Below the pieces are notes generated by a model. It did not search any database. It saw nothing but the letters and a program-made list of their open reading frames with translations, and was not told the DNA's origin. Shown piece by piece: positions 14,764-22,176 of a DNA stretch of 24,378 bases. The DNA comes from HGM11788 sp964654945 (GTDB lineage Bacteria; Bacillota; Clostridia; Lachnospirales; CAG-274). Each line of letters begins with the position of its first letter. The stretch's first letter is position 1. The DNA lies in NCBI GenBank assembly GCA_964654945.1, contig CAZZLN010000026.1:1-24378 (forward strand), read 5' to 3'. The position numbers and the translations under genes are program-made.

Positions 14764-15924
14764 TTGGAAACAGATTACTTAAATAAAAAAATAGGAATTA
14801 TAGGCGGAGGTCAGCTTGGGCAGATGATGATACTTGAGGCTAAAAAGCTTGGTTTTTACATAGTGGTTTTAGACCCTGCTGCTGATTGTCCAGCTCATTC
14901 AATATGTGATGAGCATATTGTGGCAGACTTTGATGACAAAGAAGCCTTTAAGCTCCTTGCAGATAAAACAGATGTTATAACCTATGAATTTGAACATATA
15001 GATGCAAAGGCGCTTCAGCAGCTTGAAAAACAGGGTTATAAAATTTATCCTACAGCAAAGAGCTTAGAGCTTATTCAGGACAAGCTTACTCAAAAACAGC
15101 TTATGCTTGATGGAGGACTTGCAGTACCTGAATTTATGGAAATTAATTCCATAGAGGATATGGTTATTGCGGGTCAGAAATATGACTATCCTTATATGCT
15201 TAAAGCCAGAACAGGAGGCTATGACGGCAAGGGTAATGCAGTTGTAAAAAGTGAAGAATGTATCCCAAAAGCTTTTACAGAGCTTGGAGGCGGAAGCGTA
15301 AAGCTTATGGCTGAAAAAATGGTTGATTTTAAAATGGAAACATCAATTCTTGCCTGCAGAAGCTTAAACGGAGATATTGTTGTATATCCCGTTGGTGACA
15401 ACAGACATGTAAACAGCATTCTTCATCAGACAGTAGTGCCTGCCGATATTCCTGATGAAGCTTCAAAATTTGCTATGGAAACGGCTAAGAGGGTTATGCA
15501 CATATTTGACGGTATAGGTATGTTCTGTGTTGAAATGTTTGTTACAAGAGATAATAAAATTCTTGTAAACGAAGTTGCACCAAGACCTCATAATTCAGGG
15601 CATTATACCATAGAAGGCTGTGTCACAAGTCAGTTTGAAAATCACATAAGAGCAGTTGTGGGATTGCCTCTTGGAAGCACAAAACTTCTGGGACCTACAG
15701 TTATGGTAAATGTTCTTGGCGAGGAGGGACACAGTGGAAAAACTGTTGTTAAAGGACTTGACAAAGCTATGGCGCTTAAAGGTGTAATTGTTCATCTTTA
15801 CGGAAAGACACAGAGCAAGCCAAGAAGAAAAATGGGACATATTACAGTAGTTTCAGATACACTTGGTGATGCTTTAAATCAGTCAAGACAGGCATATTAT
15901 TTATTAAAGGTTACAGCAGAGTAA
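14764..15924 (+). CDS. purK: N5-carboxyaminoimidazole ribonucleotide synthase
   Basis: PurK uses ATP and bicarbonate to convert AIR to N5-CAIR in purine synthesis. The protein is an ATP-grasp enzyme with the N-terminal GIIGGGQLGQMM motif, YEFEHID, the ATP-grasp segment MLKARTGGYDGKGNAVV and the NEVAPRPHNSGHYTIE motif that marks PurK. I place the start at the TTG at 14764 (386 residues). A GTG in the same frame at 14755 overlaps the GGAGGTG ribosome binding site, whereas the TTG is seven bases downstream of it. purE follows after 19 bases; here purK precedes purE, the reverse of the common purEK order. Confidence 0.96.
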   Translation: METDYLNKKIGIIGGGQLGQMMILEAKKLGFYIVVLDPAADCPAHSICDEHIVADFDDKEAFKLLADKTDVITYEFEHIDAKALQQLEKQGYKIYPTAKSLELIQDKLTQKQLMLDGGLAVPEFMEINSIEDMVIAGQKYDYPYMLKARTGGYDGKGNAVVKSEECIPKAFTELGGGSVKLMAEKMVDFKMETSILACRSLNGDIVVYPVGDNRHVNSILHQTVVPADIPDEASKFAMETAKRVMHIFDGIGMFCVEMFVTRDNKILVNEVAPRPHNSGHYTIEGCVTSQFENHIRAVVGLPLGSTKLLGPTVMVNVLGEEGHSGKTVVKGLDKAMALKGVIVHLYGKTQSKPRRKMGHITVVSDTLGDALNQSRQAYYLLKVTAE

Positions 15925-15943
15925 ATATTTAGGAGGAATTAAA

Positions 15944-16465
15944 ATGAGTGACATTAAGGTTGGTATTATTATGGGCAGTGATTCAGATCTGCCGGTAATG
16001 AGTGAGGCGGCTAAAGTGCTTGATGAGTTTGATGTGGAATATGAGCTTACAGTTGTATCTGCTCACAGAACACCGCAGAAAATGTATGATTATGCTTCAT
16101 CTGCAAAAAACAGAGGATTAAAGGTTATTATTGCAGGTGCGGGAGGTGCTGCTCATCTTCCGGGCATGACTGCTGCAATTACAAGTCTGCCTGTTATAGG
16201 GGTGCCTGTAAAGACAAGAGCATTAAGCGGAGTTGATTCTCTTTATTCAATTGTTCAGATGCCGGGCGGCATACCTGTTGCAACAGTTGCAATTAATGGT
16301 GCAAAAAATGCCGGACTTCTTGCCGTTCAGATTTTAGCTGCCTTTGACGATAAGCTTTCGGAAAAGGTTATTGAATATAAAAAAGAGCTTCAGCAATCTG
16401 TGGATAAAAAAGCTGAAAAATTAGAGAATATAGGATATGCACAATATTTAGACCAGATGCAATAA
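15944..16465 (+). CDS. purE: N5-carboxyaminoimidazole ribonucleotide mutase
   Basis: PurE moves the carboxyl group of N5-CAIR to give CAIR, the step after PurK. The 173-residue protein has the class I (bacterial) pattern: GSDSDLPVM (11-19), the catalytic His41 in SAHRTP, AGAGGAAHLPGM and the SIVQMPGGIPVATVAI loop. It is slightly longer than typical class I enzymes because of a charged C-terminal helix (KKELQQSVDKKAEKLENI). AGGAGG precedes the ATG. It shares the purK transcript and a strong terminator follows. Confidence 0.98.
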   Translation: MSDIKVGIIMGSDSDLPVMSEAAKVLDEFDVEYELTVVSAHRTPQKMYDYASSAKNRGLKVIIAGAGGAAHLPGMTAAITSLPVIGVPVKTRALSGVDSLYSIVQMPGGIPVATVAINGAKNAGLLAVQILAAFDDKLSEKVIEYKKELQQSVDKKAEKLENIGYAQYLDQMQ

Positions 16466-16524
16466 TATTTATTATAATATAAACAACAATATGATGTATT
16501 AAGATTTTCTTAAATCCGTAAACC

Positions 16525-16579
16525 GTAAATTTTCAAAGTAAATGCCACTGTTGCATTTACTTTGAGAATTTACTTTTTT
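16525..16579 (+). terminator. Terminator of purK-purE
   Basis: A 21-bp stem (16525-16545 with 16553-16573, one G-U pair, 7-base loop) is followed by TTTTTT. Confidence 0.9.
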
Positions 16580-16589
16580 GTAAAAATGC

Positions 16590-16618
16590 TTGACAAAATA
16601 ACTGCAATATGGTAGTAT
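16590..16618 (+). promoter_or_regulatory. Promoter of the tRNA-Trp/tRNA-Gly genes
   Basis: A perfect TTGACA (16590-16595) and TAGTAT (16613-16618) are 17 bases apart, about 35 bases before the first tRNA. Confidence 0.8.
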
Positions 16619-16651
16619 ATAAGAGCTGTTTAGCATAATAAATGATTATGA

Positions 16652-16722
16652 AGGGGCGTAGTTCATCGGTAGAATAAGAGTCTCCAAAACTCCAGAGGAG
16701 GGTTCGATTCCTTCCGCCCCTG
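16652..16722 (+). tRNA. tRNA-Trp (anticodon CCA)
   Basis: A full cloverleaf of 71 bases can be drawn: acceptor AGGGGCG/CGCCCCT, D stem GTTC/GAAT, anticodon loop CTCCAAA with CCA at 16684-16686, and T arm GAGGG-TTCGATT-CCTTC. The discriminator is G, as expected for Trp. The top pair of the anticodon stem (27-43) is an A-C mismatch, and CCA is not encoded. Confidence 0.95.
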
Positions 16723-16725
16723 TAT

Positions 16726-16797
16726 GCGCGAGTGGCTCAGTGGTAGAGCATCGCCTTGCCAAGGCGAGGGCCGCGGGTTCAAATCCCGTCTCGCGCT
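16726..16797 (+). tRNA. tRNA-Gly (anticodon GCC)
   Basis: The 72-base cloverleaf has acceptor GCGCGAG/CTCGCGC, D stem GCTC/GAGC, anticodon stem TCGCC/GGCGA with loop TTGCCAA, T arm GCGGG-TTCAAAT-CCCGT and discriminator T. It starts three bases after tRNA-Trp and shares its transcript. CCA is not encoded. Confidence 0.97.
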
Positions 16798-16800
16798 TTC

Positions 16801-16838
16801 AAAAGACTGTTGCTTGAATTTGAGTAATAGTCTTTTTT
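16801..16838 (+). terminator. Terminator after the tRNA pair
   Basis: AAAAGACTGTT and AATAGTCTTTT pair over 11 bases (one G-U) and run into TTTTTTATTT. Confidence 0.8.
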
Positions 16839-16869
16839 ATTTCACATAGTTACAGAAAGGAGAATTTTT

Positions 16870-17130
16870 ATGCAGTATACTTATAAGAATAAGGGCGTTT
16901 GCTCAAGGGAAACTATTGTTGATATAAATGATGACCACACTATTAATGATATTAAAGTCATTGGTGGCTGTGACGGAAATTTAAAGGGAATTATGGCTCT
17001 TTTAAAGGGACAAAAAGCTGAGGAAGTCATTCCAAGACTGCAGGGACTTACCTGTGGCTTTAAAAAGACATCTTGTCCTGACCAGATTGCAATTGCTCTA
17101 AAAGAGGCAGTTGCTGAAATTGATAAATAA
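16870..17130 (+). CDS. TSCPD-domain protein (TIGR03905-like)
   Basis: The 86-residue protein carries the signature KKTSCPDQIAIALKEA near its C-terminus and a GGCDGN motif in the middle. This is the TSCPD domain, which also occurs at the C-terminus of some vitamin-B12-dependent ribonucleotide reductases and as small stand-alone proteins in Clostridia. Three of the four cysteines (GGC, LTC, TSC) could form a metal site, but this is inference. No biochemical role is known to me for the stand-alone form. AAAGGAG precedes the ATG, and spoIIID follows 64 bases later. Confidence 0.88.
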   Translation: MQYTYKNKGVCSRETIVDINDDHTINDIKVIGGCDGNLKGIMALLKGQKAEEVIPRLQGLTCGFKKTSCPDQIAIALKEAVAEIDK

Positions 17131-17194
17131 TTAGTTCTAAAATATCAATAAGCCCTCATATATTTGCAGTAGGTAAATATAAGGAGGGCTATTT

Positions 17195-17443
17195 TTGAAA
17201 GCCTATATTGAGCAGAGAGCTATTGAGGTTGGAAAATACATTATAAAAAGCAGAGCTACTGTAAGAGAAACGGCAAAACGTTTTGGCATAAGCAAGTCTA
17301 CAGTTCATAAGGATTTGACAGACAGACTGTCAGCTATTAATCCTGCTCTTGCAAAGGACGTCAGAAAAATATTGGAGATAAATAAAGCTGAAAGACATAT
17401 AAGAGGCGGACTTGCTACAAAAAACAAATATATTAATAAATAA
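17195..17443 (+). CDS. spoIIID: Sporulation transcriptional regulator SpoIIID
   Basis: SpoIIID is a mother-cell DNA-binding protein that activates or represses many genes during engulfment. The 82-residue protein has the full length and the conserved helix-turn-helix TVRETAKRFGISKSTVHKDL (22-41), with a basic C-terminal tail (KAERHIRGGLATKNKY) that also contacts DNA. It starts with TTG, six bases after a long AAGGAGGGC ribosome binding site, so translation should still be efficient. Its presence is good evidence that the host makes endospores. A hairpin terminator follows directly. Confidence 0.97.
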   Translation: MKAYIEQRAIEVGKYIIKSRATVRETAKRFGISKSTVHKDLTDRLSAINPALAKDVRKILEINKAERHIRGGLATKNKYINK

Positions 17444-17506
17444 ATTTCAGGGGCAGCGAATTAACATAATTTAGTTTCGTTTGCCCTTAATTTTTAGCCT
17501 GAAATT
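17443..17506 (+). terminator. Nested hairpin terminator after spoIIID
   Basis: An inner stem GGGCA..CGAA / TTCG..TGCCC (17451-17486) is followed by TTAATTTTT. An outer 8-bp inverted repeat AATTTCAG/CTGAAATT (17443-17450 and 17499-17506) encloses the whole. Confidence 0.65.
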
Positions 17507-17798
17507 CCGGCAGCTTTACAGCACATTTTGTAATACAACGGCATATTTGTTCAGTCAGCTTAATCCTCAAATTTTTAATAATAATTGTACATATTTACAT
17601 AATTAAATCTTTATAATTGAAATAATAAATATCCGCAAAATATATCAGGCAGTTTTGTTATTTTTTTAACATTATTGCCGGACAACCTTCTGTAAAATAA
17701 TAAATGAACTGAAAATAATTGTAAAAATTTGGTAAAAATTGCTACTAAAGTTAACTTTTGTGCAGGTGTTTTTATATGGTGAAATTTGTTGCTTTTTA
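17507..17798. other. Very AT-rich gap without genes
   Basis: I see no credible gene. The region has a stem-loop with 6-bp GGCAGT/ATTGCC and 5-bp TGTTA/TAACA arms (17648-17679) and a 12-bp palindrome AAAGTTAACTTT (17747-17758) lying 40 bases upstream of the next -35 box, a possible operator. Confidence 0.45.
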
Positions 17799-17827
17799 TT
17801 GACAATTGTACAAATAAATGCTAAGAT
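17799..17827 (+). promoter_or_regulatory. Promoter upstream of the acyltransferase gene
   Basis: A perfect TTGACA (17799-17804) and TAAGAT (17822-17827) are 17 bases apart. Transcription would leave a leader of about 300 bases before the acyltransferase ATG. That leader contains a lysine-rich 21-codon frame (17887-17952) without a clear ribosome binding site. Confidence 0.65.
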
Positions 17828-18137
17828 ATTTATGTAAATTTATGAAATTATACTATTGTTAATAAGTATACTTTAGTAGAGATTAGATGAATGCAAAAAA
17901 AATGAAAAAAATACTGCAAAACAGAATTAAAAAAATTGAAGTAATAAACTAAGTACAACAAATAAGCATAAAGCTCATATTTATATTTTTTGGAATTATA
18001 TTATAAAATGTATTAACAATGACACTAATATTTTAATATAATTTTTTTCTGAAGGTATAATTTTTTCATTCTCGAATTCATCGAAAAATTTAATTTTATA
18101 CAAATCTTATGTAAAAAATTATTTGGAGAAGATAACG

Positions 18138-19208
18138 ATGAATAATAAGCAGCGAAACTTAAATATTGATATTATAAAAGGATTGGCGATTTTTTTAGTT
18201 TTATGGGGACATAGTATACAATATTTTTCAATTAAAGGTCCTGATTTTTTTGACAACCAAATGTTTAAATTTATTTATTCATTTCACATGCCGCTGTTTA
18301 TGTTAATAAGTGGATACCTTTTTTATTTCTCAGCGAATAAAAGAAATCTTAAGTCATTATTGATTGCAAAACTAAAAAGTATTGGAATACCTATAATCAC
18401 TTGGGGACTAATAGGTTCAGTATTGTATATTATAAAAAATGTACTATATAGTAATATAACACTAGAATCATTATTTATTATTGCATCAAATTTTATATCT
18501 TTATGGTTTCTGTGGGCAGTATTAGCTTGCTCAATAATAGTATCTATAGTAGAAAAATTAATAAAATCATATGTCATAAAAATTATTTGTTATATTTTTG
18601 GCATACTAATAGTATATTATGTGTTCCCATGTGGAGTAACGAATTTATTTATGTATCCTTATTTTTTAATTGGCTTTTATTTTTGTTATTTACAACATAA
18701 AATTCCTAAAAACATTTTAAAAATTAAATATTTATTTGTTTTAATTTTTATTATATTAATTCCTTTATATCAAAAGAAACATTTTATTTATATAACAGGA
18801 ATAAATCCTTTCGAGTCGCCCTTAGGCATTTTTCCTCAAACTATAATAGATTGCTATAGATATCTTATTGGCTTAGTTGGGTCTGTTTCTATTATAACTA
18901 TTATACTAGAAGTAACAAAAAATAATATCTTAAAAAAACTAATGATAAATACTTTTGCAAAACTTGGGTTTATATCTCTTCAAATATATATACTACAAAC
19001 AATATTGTTAGAAAAGCTTGCTTGTAAAATTTGGATTCATATTGTTGATTATATCGGATATAATCCTTTTACAATATCTATGTCAATTTATAATTATATC
19101 ATAACTCCTATCATTGCAGCATTATTTGGAATTTTTATACTATATATTGCAAAAGCAATAGGAAAAAACAAAACAATTTCTTTTATTTTATTTGGTAAAA
19201 TAAGATAA
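18138..19208 (+). CDS. Acyltransferase-3 family membrane protein
   Basis: The 356-residue protein has about ten membrane segments. It opens with NIDIIKGLAIFLVLWGHSIQ and continues with FIYSFHMPLFMLISGYLF, the hallmark of acyltransferase family 3 (OafA/NolL type), which transfers acetyl or similar groups to sugars of surface polysaccharides. The His in LVLWGH and in YSFHMP are the conserved ones. The start is the ATG at 18138, seven bases after GGAGAAG; the frame is open to a TTG at 18123 that overlaps this site. Codon use is much more AT-rich than in the housekeeping genes (many ATA, TTA, AAT), pointing to transfer. It stands alone, so the acceptor is unknown. Confidence 0.9.
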   Translation: MNNKQRNLNIDIIKGLAIFLVLWGHSIQYFSIKGPDFFDNQMFKFIYSFHMPLFMLISGYLFYFSANKRNLKSLLIAKLKSIGIPIITWGLIGSVLYIIKNVLYSNITLESLFIIASNFISLWFLWAVLACSIIVSIVEKLIKSYVIKIICYIFGILIVYYVFPCGVTNLFMYPYFLIGFYFCYLQHKIPKNILKIKYLFVLIFIILIPLYQKKHFIYITGINPFESPLGIFPQTIIDCYRYLIGLVGSVSIITIILEVTKNNILKKLMINTFAKLGFISLQIYILQTILLEKLACKIWIHIVDYIGYNPFTISMSIYNYIITPIIAALFGIFILYIAKAIGKNKTISFILFGKIR

Positions 19209-19234
19209 TTGTATTATATATAATCATATCTAAA

Positions 19235-19324
19235 AAGCTTTTTCTGTTGTTAATCGGACTGTTGAATATAACGGAAAAGTCAATTGGAGCGATTTTGGTA
19301 AAAATGAAAAGAATGCAACGTAAA
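19235..19324 (+). other. Short open frame of possible decayed gene
   Basis: A 29-codon stretch without a start, bounded by TAA codons, reads KAFSVVNRTVEYNGKVNWSD then FGKNEKNAT. The composition is protein-like, but I do not recognise it; it may be the tail of a lost surface protein. It ends at a 12-bp palindrome AAACAGCTGTTT (19322-19333). Confidence 0.2.
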
Positions 19325-19491
19325 CAGCTGTTTTTATTTGTTGATTTGCTGTATAATATGTGTAAAGTAAGTCTTGTAATAAAGCTAAAAATGAGAATGA
19401 AATGAACATTATAAATAAACAGAGAATTATAGCTGCTTTTGCCAACAAAAAAGTGTGTTAGAGTATATTGATAAAATGAGGTGATTATATA

Positions 19492-19623
19492 TTGCCCCTA
19501 AATAGATGCCCTTATTATAACAAAAAAATAAAACCAACTGATGAGTTTTGTTCACATTACGGCAAGTTAATTTTACAAATAAAGATAAAACCCTTGGCAT
19601 TTTTGTTTTACTTGACAAATTAA
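19492..19623 (+). pseudogene. Small zinc-ribbon-like ORF with half its cysteines lost
   Basis: A TTG eight bases after GAGGTGA opens 43 codons: LNRCPYYNKKIKPTDEFCSH then YGKLI and a hydrophobic tail. The pattern is that of an N-terminal zinc ribbon (CPxC-GKKIKPTDxFC-x2-CGK), but the second Cys of each pair is Tyr, so it could not bind zinc normally. It may be the broken N-terminus of a larger zinc-ribbon membrane protein, or a small free peptide. The rest of 19209-19669 holds no other gene that I can support. Confidence 0.4.
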
Positions 19624-19640
19624 TTATATGGATTTACCAT
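19612..19640 (+). promoter_or_regulatory. Possible promoter of the SLH-GH5 gene
   Basis: A perfect TTGACA (19612-19617) is followed after 17 bases by TACCAT (19635-19640), a moderate -10 box. The ATG at 19670 lies 30 bases beyond. Confidence 0.5.
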
Positions 19641-19669
19641 TAAAGCAACCTACATTAGGAGAAACAAAA

Positions 19670-21202
19670 ATGAAAAAAACGATAACAATTTTAATATTTT
19701 CACTATTAATATTAACCACAGCATATGGCAAGGGGAAGGACTTTAGTGATGTCAGCTCTGATTTATGGTGCTATGATACTATATCATATATGGCTGAAAA
19801 GGGCATATTATCAGGCTATTCAGATGGAAGCTTTCGGCCTAATGAATACATAACATCGGCTGAATTTACTGCCATTGTGTGCAGGATAAAGGGTTTATCA
19901 TCTCCCCAAAGCATTAACAATCATTGGGCAGCCGGTCTTATGCAGTCAGCTCTTGAAAAAGGATGGTATGACTATGACGAAAATCCGCCTACGGCTGAAA
20001 AATATAATATACCTATAGAAAGACAGCTTGCTGTTAAAATAATAATGAAGGCCTTTGAAGTAAACACAAACTATGATTATAATGTGCAGTCAGCTAAAAT
20101 AAATGATTTTGCTGTCCTTAATGGCAGATATTACGATTTTGTTCTTGGAGCCTATAGTGAAGGTATTGTCAGTGGTGATAATAATGGCAATTTCAATCCA
20201 TTAAGCTCTCTTACAAGGGCAGAATCATGTACTCTTATTAAAAATGCTATGGATAAATATAATGTTAATGTTGATATTTCTACTGAAACAACTACTTATC
20301 AAGTAATTCTAAATAAAGGTGTAAGTCAAAATGGTGCTTTGCAGGTAAAGGGAACACAGCTTTGCAATGAAAAAGGTGAGGCAGTTATTTTGAAAGGAAT
20401 GAGTAGTCATGGACTTCAGTGGTTTCCACAGTTTACAAATTTCGATTACATAAATGCTCTTTCAAAAAGGGGTGCTAATGTAATGCGTTTTGCAATGTAT
20501 ACAGAGGAAAATGGATATATAAGCAATAATTCTGTTAAAAACACACTTACAAGTGGTGTAGACAATGCTCTTTCTTCTGATATGTATGCCATAATTGACT
20601 GGCATATTTTAAGTGACGGCAACCCTATGAGTCATATAAATGAGGCAGAAATTTTTTTTAAAGAAATGGCTGAAAAATATAAGGACAGCAATGGAGTTAT
20701 ATATGAAATATGCAATGAGCCTAACGGAAATATAAGCTGGAACAATGATGTTAAACCTTATGCACAAAGAATAATAAGTGCAATAAGAAATATTGATGAT
20801 GACGCTGTTATACTTGTAGGAAATCCTCAATGGTGTCAGGATTTGGACAGTGTTATTAATGATAGACTTAATTTTGAAAATATTATGTATACCTGTCATT
20901 TTTATGCCGGAACTCATACTCAATGGCTGAGGGATAGGATAACAAAAGCCCTTAATGCAGGCATACCTGTTTTTGTTTCCGAATGGGGGACAAGTGATGC
21001 CTCAGGCAGTGGAGGGGTGTTTGAAAATGAAAGCAGGCTTTGGCTTGAATTTATGAAAAATAATAATTTAAGTTGGTGTAATTGGTCTTTTTGTGATAAG
21101 TCCGAAAGTTCAGCTGCTTTTTTATCCGGGATAAATCCTTCAGATGGCATACAAGAGGAGGAGCTTTCTCTTTCTGGAAAAATTGTATTTGTAGAATTTT
21201 AA
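19670..21202 (+). CDS. Secreted endoglucanase: three SLH repeats and a GH5 domain
   Basis: The 510-residue protein begins with a signal peptide (MKKTITILIFSLLILTTAYG). Three S-layer-homology repeats follow at about 24-75 (FSDV..GILSGYSDGSFRPNEYITSAEF), 83-130 (degenerate) and 142-195 (GIVSGDNNGNFNPLSSLTRAE), which anchor proteins to cell-wall polymers. Residues about 225-500 are a glycoside hydrolase family 5 domain: GTQLCNEKGEAVILKGMSSH, the acid/base Glu350 in ICNEPNG and the nucleophile Glu438 in VSEWGTSDASGSGG, most like the GH5_2 cellulase subfamily. It likely cleaves beta-1,4-glucans at the cell surface. The ATG at 19670 follows AGGAGA; the frame extends to 19628, but only this start gives a signal peptide. 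The gene is monocistronic. Confidence 0.94.
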   Translation: MKKTITILIFSLLILTTAYGKGKDFSDVSSDLWCYDTISYMAEKGILSGYSDGSFRPNEYITSAEFTAIVCRIKGLSSPQSINNHWAAGLMQSALEKGWYDYDENPPTAEKYNIPIERQLAVKIIMKAFEVNTNYDYNVQSAKINDFAVLNGRYYDFVLGAYSEGIVSGDNNGNFNPLSSLTRAESCTLIKNAMDKYNVNVDISTETTTYQVILNKGVSQNGALQVKGTQLCNEKGEAVILKGMSSHGLQWFPQFTNFDYINALSKRGANVMRFAMYTEENGYISNNSVKNTLTSGVDNALSSDMYAIIDWHILSDGNPMSHINEAEIFFKEMAEKYKDSNGVIYEICNEPNGNISWNNDVKPYAQRIISAIRNIDDDAVILVGNPQWCQDLDSVINDRLNFENIMYTCHFYAGTHTQWLRDRITKALNAGIPVFVSEWGTSDASGSGGVFENESRLWLEFMKNNNLSWCNWSFCDKSESSAAFLSGINPSDGIQEEELSLSGKIVFVEF

Positions 21203-21243
21203 AATACATATGATGGTTCTAAAATAGATGCAGATTGTTAAAG

Positions 21244-21298
21244 GAGCTGTTGCAAATGAATAAAATTTTATTCTTTTTGAGAACTTAATGGGACAGTC
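21244..21298. repeat. IS-end-like element related to the repeat at 2899
   Basis: The segment runs from GAGCTGTTGCAAATG to ACTTAATGGGACAGTC. Its right end, read on the minus strand (GACTGTCCCATTAAGT...CAAAAAGAA), matches the left end of the 2899-2969 element at most positions. Both outer ends have the CTGT core of many IS ends. It lies about 50 bases before a transposase remnant. Confidence 0.45.
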
Positions 21299-21350
21299 TA
21301 TAAAATTTAACAACCTGTTTTCTTTCTCCTGTAACATAAGATATATTTAA

Positions 21351-21530
21351 AAACAGCTTGGAGAAGCCTTTATTTACAGTGATATTATAAAAACATTAAG
21401 GAATATGAACTTTTATAAGATTGAAAACGAGGGATATATTCCAACCCATACAAGAACTGACCTAACAGATAAACTGCACGAAACCTCAAGCTTCAGAACA
21501 GATTATCAGATAATACCAACAAGAAAGTGA
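21351..21530 (+). pseudogene. C-terminal remnant of an IS1634/IS4-type transposase
   Basis: About 59 codons without a proper start read KQLGEAFIYSDIIKTLRNMN, then FYKIENEGYIPTHTRTDLTD and KLHETSSFRTDYQII to TGA. The RNMNFxxxxxxGYIPxYTRTDLTDxLHExxxFRTDYQI pattern is what I remember from the C-terminus of IS1634-like DDE transposases in Clostridia. The catalytic domain is absent, so it is a dead fragment, probably left by deletion of an insertion sequence. Confidence 0.6.
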
Positions 21531-21586
21531 TAAAATTTTAAAAATGACGCAAAATTAAAAAAATTACGCAAAAATATTGAAATGTC

Positions 21587-21637
21587 AAAAGCCTGCGAAC
21601 CCGCTTGTTAAAAGGAATTAGCAGGCTTTTGCTTTTT
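21587..21637 (+). terminator. Terminator after the transposase remnant
   Basis: A perfect 10-bp stem AAAAGCCTGC/GCAGGCTTTT with a 24-base loop is followed by GCTTTTTG. Confidence 0.7.
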
Positions 21638-21717
21638 GTAAGTGTTAAAGACATTGACGTAAATTTAAAAAAAAATTGCAAAAAAATAACAGTCGTGGAC
21701 GTGTCAAAGATAAGTTA

Positions 21718-21746
21718 TTGACAAAATATCGAGAAAATGATATTAT
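21718..21746 (+). promoter_or_regulatory. Promoter of the polysaccharide (ugd) transcript
   Basis: A perfect TTGACA (21718-21723) and TATTAT (21741-21746) are 17 bases apart. It would give a leader of about 425 bases before the intact dehydrogenase gene and transcribe the dead copy first. Confidence 0.7.
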
Positions 21747-21828
21747 ACAATGGTAAATGTTTTAATTTTTTAAGTACCATATGAATTTATGATAGAAAAA
21801 AGATTGAAATAAATAAAATCAGATATAA

Positions 21829-21912
21829 AAATATGTATGTGCTGTTGCAGGTGCGGGTTATGCCGGTTTATCAAATGCAGTTTCACTTGCTTAACATAAC
21901 AAGGCATAACCT
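21829..21912 (+). pseudogene. Decayed N-terminus of a nucleotide-sugar dehydrogenase
   Basis: In frame with 21841 the sequence reads AVAGAGYAGLSNAVSLA, stop, HNKA, stop. This is the Rossmann NAD-binding start of a UDP-sugar dehydrogenase (compare AVAGTGYVGLSIATLLSQHNEVVA of the intact gene at 22177). The first stop replaces the Gln before HN, a single CAA to TAA change, and no proper ATG remains. The similarity is clear to the intact gene but it is not a recent duplicate, since many residues and the codon use differ (SNAVSLA against SIATLLS). Confidence 0.7.
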
Positions 21913-22000
21913 TACATTATAATAACACCAAAAATTTGTACAAGTCAAACGAGATTATAATAAGTAGATAGAGGGGCAAAACATAAAAATGTGTGAAATA

Positions 22001-22050
22001 TTTAGTGTAAGTGTTACGTCATCATGTGCTGACGTTATATTAACACTAAA
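22001..22050 (+). promoter_or_regulatory. Stem-loop in the ugd leader
   Basis: TTTAGTGT (22001-22008) pairs with ACACTAAA (22043-22050), and inside them ACGTCA (22016-22021) pairs with TGACGT (22030-22035) around an 8-base loop. An A run, not a T run, follows, so it is not a classical terminator on the plus strand. A 28-codon frame (21989-22075), preceded by AGAGGGG, covers the whole hairpin. The role is unknown. Confidence 0.4.
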
Positions 22051-22176
22051 AAAAGCTCATTTTTTTGTGTTGTAATAAATAGACAAAAAAGAAGGTTGAT
22101 TTTTGTGCAGAGTACATAAAAGAGGAAAACGGTAGCAGTAGAGAAAACAGAAAACATAGAAAAAGGACAGAATAGC

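Noticed and set aside
17887..17952. Lysine-rich 21-residue leader peptide before the acyltransferase
   Set aside because: There is no convincing ribosome binding site, and the A-rich sequence gives such frames by chance.
21260..21288. Nine-codon frame after AAAGGAG at 21241
   Set aside because: The apparent ribosome binding site is part of the IS-end-like sequence, and the peptide is too short to support.
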